A DNA stretch of 64,000 nucleotides from Mycobacterium sp. ACS1612 (GTDB lineage: Bacteria > Actinomycetota > Actinomycetes > Mycobacteriales > Mycobacteriaceae), in assembly GCF_001667505.1 (NCBI RefSeq), contig NZ_LZHZ01000035.1, forward strand, positions 170,650-234,649. Reading direction: 5' to 3'. The translations under genes and the position numbers were made by a program. The notes under the pieces were generated by a model, which had not been told where the DNA came from, searched no databases, and worked only from the letters and a program-made list of their open reading frames with translations. Numbering within the stretch: the first letter of the stretch is position 1; every line of letters starts with the position of its first letter. This document shows positions 26,005 to 33,848 of this stretch, in pieces.

Positions 26005-27464
26005 CGCCTCGATCCCGCCGTCTCGACGAAGCTGCCACGGTCCAGGCCGGTCATCGACAACAGCACCGCGAACGGCGCATGGCCGAGCTCGACCGTCACT
26101 TCGGTGTCGCCGAAGACCACCCAGGCATCGATGTCGGTCACGTTGCGCCACAGGTATTCCGGCGATGCGGAGGCCATGCCGGGTAGCCGTCGTCCGAGCT
26201 CGCTGTAGGCGGCGCGGGCGATCCGGCTGAGCAGCCGTCCCCCAGGCGTGGCTCCGAGACTCGCAGGCAAGCATAGGAATTCGTCAGCGACCTCGAAAAG
26301 CCGTAAGCGCGAGTCGAATTCGCGCACGTCGTGGTCGGTCAGGGCCCGCGCCCACCCGGCGACGTCGATGTCGTCGGCTACACTGAGCGCCGCTCGCAGT
26401 ACTGGGTCCGTCGCGGGCGCCAGGGTGCGCCCACGCCCGAGAGCCGCGGTCAGGGTGCCGAGCTTCGCTACGCCGGCCACTGCAGGGGGCCAGTCCCCCA
26501 AGTCGTCGAGCAGAGGCAGCAGCAGAAGGCCGCCACCGAACGGCGTGTACGCACGTTCTGTCGTGGATCGCGTGACCGCGGAGTCGTCGAGGGCCGCGGC
26601 GAGCCCCTCACGGTCAGCAGGTGACCACGACACCAGCGGAAGGAAACCGTCGGTCGCCCCGGTGATGGCCTGCAGGTCGCGCCACCGGCCGTCGCGGATC
26701 GCCGCGACCGCCTGCGGACGTCGGTTCCCGCTGGCTCGGAGCAGGGCCAGCGCATCGGCGACCTCGGTGGCGACCCTCGTCAGCATGGTCAGGGGTAGCC
26801 CCGATCCCCTCGCCGCCGCTGCGGCGAGAACAAGTGCTACGCCGGGGATGTCGAGTCTGCCGGCTGATGCGAGCCGCTGCAGCGCACCTAGCACCGGATC
26901 GACAGACACCGGTTCGGCCGTGCCGTCCAGTGCCCGCAGCAGGACCTCGACATCACACGATCCGGCGAGGGCCTCGAGTTCGGCCGGACTGAGCAGCAGC
27001 AAGGCGTCGGCCACCGCGTCGGGCTCGTCGGCGGCCAAGACCGCCGGCGCCGCGTACGGGTCGGCGAGTTGACCGGCGAACTGTGCGTACTCCCATCTGC
27101 CGCGGGCCCGGCCCTCGGCAAGGTCGAGTAGGTATCGGGCGAGGAAGCTCGCCCGGTCCGGAAACCACAGTGCGTTGGCCGGATCGACGCCACGGCGGGC
27201 GCAGTCTTCGACAGCTTCGGCGACTTGGCGGGCGATGCTGGCGGCCATGCGCGCGGCCGGCCAGGCTGCGCCGACGCTGGTCGCCACGTCGAGACGGCGG
27301 AGCACCCAGTAGCCGCTCGGCCCCCTCGCGCCGAGCGCGCGCTGAAGCTCCTGCGCCAGGTCGCGCTCAACGGCGGCAACCAGCGCTCGTTGACCCTCAG
27401 CGCTTGAGCCCAGGACCCGGCAGACCACCAGGTGACGCGTGACGCGAACGAGGGAAAGGGTCAT
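25980..27464 (-). CDS. eCIS-associated conserved protein of unknown function
   Basis: A 494-residue protein, mostly alpha-helical and leucine/alanine-rich, with YTPFGGGLLLLPLLDDLG in the second half and a C-terminal beta part ending HAPFAVLLSMTGLDRGSFVE. Similar 'FGG-LLLLP' and C-terminal 'H-LAV-L-GLDRD' patterns occur in long proteins next to AAA+ genes in other eCIS clusters. It has no recognised enzyme motif. It could be a chaperone or assembly factor. It is not an obvious tape-measure protein. It overlaps the small coiled-coil gene by 4 bases and the ATPase by 25. Confidence 0.65.
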   Translation of the reverse strand: MTLSLVRVTRHLVVCRVLGSSAEGQRALVAAVERDLAQELQRALGARGPSGYWVLRRLDVATSVGAAWPAARMAASIARQVAEAVEDCARRGVDPANALWFPDRASFLARYLLDLAEGRARGRWEYAQFAGQLADPYAAPAVLAADEPDAVADALLLLSPAELEALAGSCDVEVLLRALDGTAEPVSVDPVLGALQRLASAGRLDIPGVALVLAAAAARGSGLPLTMLTRVATEVADALALLRASGNRRPQAVAAIRDGRWRDLQAITGATDGFLPLVSWSPADREGLAAALDDSAVTRSTTERAYTPFGGGLLLLPLLDDLGDWPPAVAGVAKLGTLTAALGRGRTLAPATDPVLRAALSVADDIDVAGWARALTDHDVREFDSRLRLFEVADEFLCLPASLGATPGGRLLSRIARAAYSELGRRLPGMASASPEYLWRNVTDIDAWVVFGDTEVTVELGHAPFAVLLSMTGLDRGSFVETAGSRRWILTTRC

Positions 27465-27664
27465 CGCGCTCCGGCCGGCTCACCCTGCTCGCGCGCAAAC
27501 TCTGGAGCGGACGCCAGCTGCTCCTCCAGCACCCGGATCGCGCCCTCGATGCGCAGCAGTTGCGTTTGGACCTGTGCTTCATGACGGTGGATCTCGGCCA
27601 GCTGATCTTCCCCCGAGGCGTATTCGACGCGCAGCTGCGCCAGCCGCTCAATGGTCCAGTCCAT
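27461..27664 (-). CDS. small coiled-coil protein of the eCIS cluster
   Basis: A 67-residue acidic protein predicted as one long helix (IERLAQLRVEYASGEDQLAE, then QVQTQLLRIEGAIRVLEEQL). Its ATG lies 11 bases after the fibre stop and its stop overlaps the next start (ATGA). Position and size suggest a chaperone or connector. The family is not recognised. Confidence 0.65.
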   Translation of the reverse strand: MDWTIERLAQLRVEYASGEDQLAEIHRHEAQVQTQLLRIEGAIRVLEEQLASAPEFAREQGEPAGAR

Positions 27665-27675
27665 GGTTGCTCCTC

Positions 27676-29628
27676 TCAGCGCGGTCCGATTGCTACGAAG
27701 GTGAACCCGCCGTCCGCGCGGGCGCCGTCCGTATCGGCGGTCGCGATGACGGCGCTGTCGGCGAGGACCTGGTCGACGACGGCGGTCTCGGATGCGGTGA
27801 CGGCGTTCCCGTTGTTCGCAGTCAGCGACTGATGCACGCGGGTCACGACCAGCGTGGGTTGTCCGGTGAAGGGCGGGGTGAATGTCAGCTCGTAGCGGCC
27901 GTTGCCGGCCGCGTTGGCCGCAGTGAACCCGTCGCCGGCGAGCGCGGCGCCGCTGGCGTCGACGGCTCCCCACACCACGCGGATTCCCGCGGTGCTGCCG
28001 ACCCCGTAGAGGTTCGCGAAACGCAGATCGCCGACCACATCGAGCGACACGGAGGGGGTCCGCGTCCCGACGCCGACCCTGCCGGAGTGCCCGTCGACCA
28101 TCAGCCGGGACGCCCACTGCTGGTTGTCGCCCGGCACGGTCGAATACACCTCGAAGCGGGGGCCACCGTCGAGGGCGTCCATCTCCACAGTCACCGCGGG
28201 CTTGCTGGGGTCGGGAAATACCCAGGTCGCGTTCGCCCGGTCGTGATGGGCGTTGAAAGACAAGCTGCTCCAACGGGAATCACCGCTGACGTACATGGCG
28301 TTCTGCCGGATCCCGTCGGCGCCGGCCACGTGCAGGGGGTTGGTCGGGGCCTTCTCGCCGATCCCGAGCCGTCCGCTGGCGGTCAGTGACGTCAGGGGTG
28401 CACCGGATCCGAGGTTGTAGAACCGCAACGCCCGGGGCCCGTCGGTGTTGGACTGGATTCGGAAGTTGTCGGTGGCGGTGCTGCTCGCGCCGATTTGCAG
28501 GCCCTGCTCGGCCAGGTGCAGCAGCGCCTTGGGGTTGTCGGTCCCGATACCGACCTCACCCTTGTCGGTGACGACGAACTTCGCTTCGTGCTGGTCTTGG
28601 CCGCTCGGGTCGGTGCCCGAGCGTCGCGCGACCACGAACCGGTTGTCGCCGGCCTGCTTCTCGCCGATCACCAGGGTCAGCGCGGCCCTGCGCGCGGCCG
28701 GGTCGTCTTCGCGCAGCACCTGGAACGGCGCCCGCGGATCTTCCGCGTGCGACGCGACGAACTCGACCTTGTGACCGAACAGCCGCACGTCGCCGTCGGC
28801 GCGAATGTCGCCTTCGACGCACAACAGTTCAGTGGTCGAGAACGGCGAGTAGGGGCGGGCACGGTCGTGGATACGCACCACGCCGCCCGTCGCCTCGACC
28901 GACCCCGCGACGACACCGACGTACTGCCGGCTGCGAGCGTGGCGGCGTTTGGCCGGCTCGTCGCGCTTGACGAATCGGCCCGGGTTGCCGGGCTGATACA
29001 TCACCACGCCGAGCGGCAGCAGCCACAGCGCGAAATCGCCCTCGCCCGGCAGGTTCTGGTGCGGCACGTCTGCGTCGGGGAACTCCGGCGCGGCCGGGTC
29101 GAAAACGCGCAGCGCTTGCGCCGCATCCATTGTGCGCCCGGCGATTTCGATGGGATCGCGGCGGGCGCTGACCTCGGTGCGCGGGCCGACCTCGATCGCG
29201 AAGCGCTCCGTGACCCGCGAGTACGCTGACGTGGCATCGCACGTCTCAAAGCCGCGTCGCGGCCCTTGGCCGAGGGTTTCGTCGTAGCGGATCCAGACTT
29301 CCACCGGCAACGCCGCGGGCGGCGGGTTGTCCGGAACGACCGTCGCATCGAAGGAGGCGAAAAGCCCCGTGGACAACTTGGCGGGTTCGGCGACAACGAT
29401 GGGCCGCCCGAAGCCGTCCCACGCATAGCCGGGCTGGATCACCACATCCAGCGACGCGTTGGGGCCGGGCACTTCCACCAGATCCAGCCCGAGGGCGATG
29501 CCCCATCTGTGCGCGCCGAGCAGCAGCCGGGCCCGCTGTGTGCGGGTGTAGTCGACCGCCGCGGTGAGGTCTGCCGCCGATAGGTACTGGCCCTCGTAGA
29601 ACCGCGGGCGGTCCTGCAGCTCGGTCAC
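27676..29628 (-). CDS. eCIS fibre-like protein with GxGT..LHV repeats
   Basis: A 650-residue protein. The N-terminal module (RFYEGQYLSAADLTAAVDYT, then LGAHRWGIALGLDLVEVPG) is paralogous to the two upstream genes. The second half carries tail-fibre repeats: VGIGTDNPKALLHL, LGIGEKAPTNPLHV and VGVGTRTPSVSLDV. The last 100 residues resemble receptor-binding fibre tips (GNGRYELTFTPPFTGQPTLV). It would sit at the baseplate and may bind target cells. The start is a GTG at 29628 within a GTGA overlap with the upstream stop; the frame upstream is not family-like. Confidence 0.75.
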   Translation of the reverse strand: MTELQDRPRFYEGQYLSAADLTAAVDYTRTQRARLLLGAHRWGIALGLDLVEVPGPNASLDVVIQPGYAWDGFGRPIVVAEPAKLSTGLFASFDATVVPDNPPPAALPVEVWIRYDETLGQGPRRGFETCDATSAYSRVTERFAIEVGPRTEVSARRDPIEIAGRTMDAAQALRVFDPAAPEFPDADVPHQNLPGEGDFALWLLPLGVVMYQPGNPGRFVKRDEPAKRRHARSRQYVGVVAGSVEATGGVVRIHDRARPYSPFSTTELLCVEGDIRADGDVRLFGHKVEFVASHAEDPRAPFQVLREDDPAARRAALTLVIGEKQAGDNRFVVARRSGTDPSGQDQHEAKFVVTDKGEVGIGTDNPKALLHLAEQGLQIGASSTATDNFRIQSNTDGPRALRFYNLGSGAPLTSLTASGRLGIGEKAPTNPLHVAGADGIRQNAMYVSGDSRWSSLSFNAHHDRANATWVFPDPSKPAVTVEMDALDGGPRFEVYSTVPGDNQQWASRLMVDGHSGRVGVGTRTPSVSLDVVGDLRFANLYGVGSTAGIRVVWGAVDASGAALAGDGFTAANAAGNGRYELTFTPPFTGQPTLVVTRVHQSLTANNGNAVTASETAVVDQVLADSAVIATADTDGARADGGFTFVAIGPR

Positions 29629-31430
29629 TGCTCCGGCCCCTTCACCTTGAGGTTGCGGATGGTGCGGGCCTGCGAGTCGACGGTTCGCTTGAGTTTGGCC
29701 ATCGCCGTCTCCAAGTCGGCGATGCGGTCCTCTGTCGGCGTCTCGGTGCCGTCGGTGAACCGCTGCGCCAGTTGCTGCGGAAGCACGTCGGCGCCCGCGC
29801 TGACCCCGACCTTGCCTAGAGCCAATGCCGCGAGCGGGTTGTCGAGTTCCAGTTGCGTCGCCAGCGGCGCACCCGCTTCGGTGCGCGCACCCAGAGCACC
29901 GAGCACGGTGGCTTCCAGACCGGACAGCGTCGACCACGTCTCGCGGTACTGCGACGCCAACGCGAGGAACGACGTGGCTTCGCTGACGGTCTCGGCGCCC
30001 GCCTCCGGCGGCTGCGCCACCGCCTCCTCCTGCGGCGGGTGTGCGGGGCCCGGGTGTGCCGGCCCAGCCCCGGGTTGCGTGCGGACGTTCAACTGCGCAT
30101 CGAAGTCGAATCGTGGCTGGCGGATGTCGCCGCAGCACAGCCGGACAACGGCCGCGCGAAGCGCGCCGAAGATCGGGATCCAGCCCAGCCAGTACTGCAG
30201 CGTTGGTGCCGTGATCGCGAACTTGCGCGCGCTCCAGTTGCAGATCTCGAGCACCCGCAAGTCCGAGGACCGCACGGTGAGCACGGCGAGCGGCACGCAG
30301 TCATCGGCGCAGTCCTCACCACAAGCCGGGAGCAATGCCGAGCAGACACAGTCGCGGAAGAGCTCGATCGCGATCTGCACCATGGCGGTGATCGCCGCTC
30401 GGGTGCGCACGGGCGCGTCCTCGTCGTCGGATCCTGGGATCACGATGTCGAACAGCCGCTGGCCGAGCGTGCAGTCGTGCACGTTGCCCGTCTCGATGAG
30501 CTCGCGAAGATCTTCTTTGAGCTCGCGTGCGTAGTCGATGAGCTGGCCAAGCCCTGGGCTGGTGGGTAGCCGGGTGATGCTGGCGCTCAGCCGCTCCAAA
30601 CAGTCCTTGACCAATTCCGGCAGCTGGTGCTGCGGACCCTGTGCCCAATTCGACGGTGCTCGCTGCAGGACTCCGCCCACGCCGGGGCGCTGCACACGTT
30701 CGGGCTGCAGTTTGGTCAGCGCGAACCGGTAGCCTTCGCAGATTTCGGTGGGTTCGCAGCTGGCCGGTGTCGTTGACCCCGACGAGCAGGAACCGCCGCA
30801 GCCGCAACCACCTGAACCGCCACCGGAACCCCCGCAGCCTCCCGAACCGCCGCACGAACCTCCGCAGCCGCAGCCGCTACTGGAATGTTTGAGGCTGCTG
30901 ACCGGTCGAGCGGGGCGCTCCTCGTAACAAATACCGAGAATCCACTGCTGGCGCGCGGCCTCGGAGTCCTTCCTGGGTTCCGAATACGGCGGGCAGTCGG
31001 CCCGCGCGCCGAGGGCTCGCTGCTCCTTGATGAGGGCGCCGACGTCGACGTGGGCGTCGCAGCACACCACGATGTCCTCACCGCAGGGCCCCAGCGCGTA
31101 GCCGGTGCGCACGGTGACGGTGTCGTCGCACAGGTTGCACACCACCTCCAGGCCGCAGACCACGCCGACGCCGTGCAGGTAGCGGTTGTGCAGCCGGCTC
31201 TTGCCGACGATGTAGTCATCGAGCTTGCGGAAATCGGCGGCGGTGATCAGCTGGCCGTCGAAGAACCGCGGGCGACACCGGCAGGTCAGCCCGTCGCACG
31301 GCTCGCATTCGTCGCAGACGCATTGGCCGTGGCTGTCGATTCTGCCCAGCGCCGGCCGGCGGGTGCCGCGACGCACCAGCGATGTCGAGCTGCCTCCGCA
31401 TCCGCAGCCGCTCTTGTTGTGTCGGTTCAT
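29625..31430 (-). CDS. eCIS baseplate-associated Cys/Gly-rich protein
   Basis: A 601-residue protein. It starts MNRHNKSGCGCGG, with more Cys near residues 36-50, then the shared module FFDGQLITAADFRKLDDYIV and LHNRYLHGVGVVCGLEVVC. A Gly/Cys-rich stretch with about eight Cys lies near residues 185-220 (GCGCGGSCGGSGGCGG). A helical second half ends in a coiled coil (DRIADLETAMAKLKRTVDSQ). The many Cys may bind metal or form disulfides in the finished particle. ATG 31430 follows GAGGCGAGG. It is likely a fibre or baseplate extension; precise role unknown. Confidence 0.7.
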   Translation of the reverse strand: MNRHNKSGCGCGGSSTSLVRRGTRRPALGRIDSHGQCVCDECEPCDGLTCRCRPRFFDGQLITAADFRKLDDYIVGKSRLHNRYLHGVGVVCGLEVVCNLCDDTVTVRTGYALGPCGEDIVVCCDAHVDVGALIKEQRALGARADCPPYSEPRKDSEAARQQWILGICYEERPARPVSSLKHSSSGCGCGGSCGGSGGCGGSGGGSGGCGCGGSCSSGSTTPASCEPTEICEGYRFALTKLQPERVQRPGVGGVLQRAPSNWAQGPQHQLPELVKDCLERLSASITRLPTSPGLGQLIDYARELKEDLRELIETGNVHDCTLGQRLFDIVIPGSDDEDAPVRTRAAITAMVQIAIELFRDCVCSALLPACGEDCADDCVPLAVLTVRSSDLRVLEICNWSARKFAITAPTLQYWLGWIPIFGALRAAVVRLCCGDIRQPRFDFDAQLNVRTQPGAGPAHPGPAHPPQEEAVAQPPEAGAETVSEATSFLALASQYRETWSTLSGLEATVLGALGARTEAGAPLATQLELDNPLAALALGKVGVSAGADVLPQQLAQRFTDGTETPTEDRIADLETAMAKLKRTVDSQARTIRNLKVKGPEQ

Positions 31431-31443
31431 CTTTACCTCGCCT

Positions 31444-33834
31444 CTAGCCGAGAACCGGCAGCAGCCAGCTCTGGAACAACCCGCCTTGGACGCCGAACTC
31501 GCCGCCTTTGGGCCGGTCTCCGGTCGGGAGTTCGGCGCGGGTGAACTCCGCGTCAACGGCCCGACCGTCGATGTCGACGACGAACTCGCCGTTGATTCGG
31601 ACACCGAAGTCGGCCCGGTCACTGAGTCTTTCGATCAGTCGCCGCACCGTTTCCTCGTCGAAGAGGAACGCGATCGCCTCGGAGAACTGTGCGCCGGGCA
31701 TGACTTGGGCCTTCTCGATCAGGTCGTTATTGGTCGCCAGCACCTTCACCGGTTTGACCTCACCGCGCATCGGGCAACGGCAGCGCATGCCAAACGCCTC
31801 CTCGGCCTCCCGCGCGAGCGGGTCGTGCGCGTCGACGATGAACACGTGCTCGCCGTCGATGCGCAACGCGTCGACGGGTCGGCTGAACGCCACGACGAGG
31901 CCGGGCCGTCCGTTGCCGTCGTCGTCGATCAGCGGATTCATAATGAGCTTGTCGGCGTGGCGCCAGCTGAGCATGACGATCTGCGTGAGGTCCTTTTCGA
32001 GTCCCTCACCGGGGTCGCCTTTCGCGCCCGGAGCGCCGGGGTCACCGTCCTTGCCGGGTTTGCCGTTCTCGCCGTTGAGGCCCGGCGGCCCGGGCGGACC
32101 GACGCCGCCTCCTGTCGTGCCGCCGTCCATCAGGCAGTCGATGGCAGTCTCGAGTGCCGCGGTGCTGCGCAGCCGCGTACGGCCGGCCACGTTGTCGATG
32201 CGCGCCACCTTGGCAGCCGCGTCGGCTTGCGGGTCGGCGCTGGGGTCGGCGTCGAGGACGGCGAACCCGGGGCGGTAGCGGTGAATGGTGCCCAGGACGA
32301 CGCAGTCCGGTTTGTCGCCGCCCGGGCAGTCCGACAACTGCTCCCATTCGGCGCGGCAGGACTTGGTGAGCACGTCGAAGACCGCCACCCCGCCCGGGTC
32401 ACCGCCGGTTCCGGTGTAGGCGACGTAGACCGCGGTGCCGGTGCCGGACAGCGCGACGGCTTTCGCGTCTCCGCCGAATCCCAGTGCGGGGCCGGCGGCA
32501 TCGGGCCGCCCGGCAGCAAGGCGGCTCACGCCGACTGGCTGGATCAGGCTCTGCCCGCCGGAGGCGGCGACGGTGTATGCCCAGTCCTCGCCTGCGGCGT
32601 CGACCGCGGCGCCGGTCAACGTGGCGGCGCCGGTGGTGGCGGCGTCGTCGTAGTCGTAGACGGTGACGGCCTTGTCGTCGGTGGCGACGACAAGCACGTC
32701 GGGTCCCGCCAGCAGCGTGGTCACCTTGCCCGCCGGGACGGTCACGAAGTCGGTGACGGTGCCGGCGGCGAGGTCCACGAGATCCACGCGCGTCGGGTTG
32801 GGGTCGGCGGCGGCGGCGTCCGCGGCGACGTAGGCCAGCGGCTTGTCCGGATGCACGGCGAGCAGTGACCGGTCCTTGTCGACGGGGATGGTGGTCGGGG
32901 CCACCGGGGAGCCGCCTTCGAGGTCGCTGCCGTAGACGGTGAGCGTGCCCGGCGTGCTCTGCAGCAGCAGCAGCCGGCCGTCTTTGGTGACCGCGGTGGT
33001 CGCCGGGGACTGGCTGCCTGTCACCGATTCGTCGTGGGTGGTGGCCAGCGTCGTTGCGTCCAGGACGGTGACGGTCAGCGCGCCGGCGTCATCGCGGGTT
33101 GCGTAGAAGTGCCCGCCGGGTGCCGCGTCGAGGCCGTAGACCTCGGAGCCGAGGTCGGTTGTTTTGGTTGCGGCACCGCCGGGGTCGACGAGGTGAACCT
33201 TGGTGCCCTCGCCGACCAGCAGCCGTCCATCGGACAGGGCGGTCACCAGCGAGGCATCGGGAAATGCCAGGTCGGTTCCGCGCACCAGGGTCGGGCCGGT
33301 CCACGTCGGCCCGGTCGCGGGCGGATCGACGATGACGCTGACTTCGAAGGACTCGAGGATCCGGTTGGGTAGGCAGCGGTCGTCGTCGCAGCCGCACTTG
33401 TCGTAGAGCACCGGCACCGGTTCGATGCCGCACTCCCGGAAGCGCAGGCAGATCTGCAGTTCGTGGAACTTGTCGTCGTCTGGGGCCAGCGCAGCGATGC
33501 CGGGCAGCGAGGCCAGCTCGATGTCCTCCTCGGCCACCACGAGGATCTCGTTGCCGCAGCAGTCGATGGCCGTGCCCGGCGTCAGCCGCACGAACCTGGT
33601 GCGGCAGTCGGGATTTGGGTGCTGGATGATCCGCAGCCCGCAGACCACGCCGGTGCCGTGCAGCCGCTGGTGGTGGTGGCGGATCTTGTCGCGGAAGTAC
33701 TGCTGCTCGTCGGTGAAGTCCCGTTCGAGCAGCAGCTTGCAGGTGAAGAAGTTGTTGCGCGTGAACGGCGCGATGGTGCAGGACTCGCAGCAGCAGCCGT
33801 TGGCGTGTCCGACTGTTTCGACCGTGTGGGTCAT
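31444..33834 (-). CDS. eCIS fibre-like protein with beta-propeller and collagen-like segment
   Basis: A 796-residue protein. The N-terminal Cys-rich stretch and shared module (FFTCKLLLERDFTDEQQYF, then RLHGTGVVCGLRII) match the next two genes. Residues about 190-500 form repeated blades (LVTALSDGRLLVGEGTKVHL, AVTVYDYDDAATTG), probably a beta-propeller. A Gly-X-Y collagen-like run follows (GPPGPPGLNGENGKPGKDGD) from about residue 570, then a C-terminal globular domain. This resembles a trimeric fibre whose collagen stalk holds a tip. ATG 33834 is preferred to GTG 33852 because AAGGAG lies 10 bases before it. Confidence 0.75.
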   Translation of the reverse strand: MTHTVETVGHANGCCCESCTIAPFTRNNFFTCKLLLERDFTDEQQYFRDKIRHHHQRLHGTGVVCGLRIIQHPNPDCRTRFVRLTPGTAIDCCGNEILVVAEEDIELASLPGIAALAPDDDKFHELQICLRFRECGIEPVPVLYDKCGCDDDRCLPNRILESFEVSVIVDPPATGPTWTGPTLVRGTDLAFPDASLVTALSDGRLLVGEGTKVHLVDPGGAATKTTDLGSEVYGLDAAPGGHFYATRDDAGALTVTVLDATTLATTHDESVTGSQSPATTAVTKDGRLLLLQSTPGTLTVYGSDLEGGSPVAPTTIPVDKDRSLLAVHPDKPLAYVAADAAAADPNPTRVDLVDLAAGTVTDFVTVPAGKVTTLLAGPDVLVVATDDKAVTVYDYDDAATTGAATLTGAAVDAAGEDWAYTVAASGGQSLIQPVGVSRLAAGRPDAAGPALGFGGDAKAVALSGTGTAVYVAYTGTGGDPGGVAVFDVLTKSCRAEWEQLSDCPGGDKPDCVVLGTIHRYRPGFAVLDADPSADPQADAAAKVARIDNVAGRTRLRSTAALETAIDCLMDGGTTGGGVGPPGPPGLNGENGKPGKDGDPGAPGAKGDPGEGLEKDLTQIVMLSWRHADKLIMNPLIDDDGNGRPGLVVAFSRPVDALRIDGEHVFIVDAHDPLAREAEEAFGMRCRCPMRGEVKPVKVLATNNDLIEKAQVMPGAQFSEAIAFLFDEETVRRLIERLSDRADFGVRINGEFVVDIDGRAVDAEFTRAELPTGDRPKGGEFGVQGGLFQSWLLPVLG

Positions 33835-33848
33835 GATCTGGAACTCCT

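Noticed and set aside
31225..32868. 547-residue rightward frame in the eCIS cluster
   Set aside because: Antisense of the fibre gene; no family motif, and it would oppose the whole operon.
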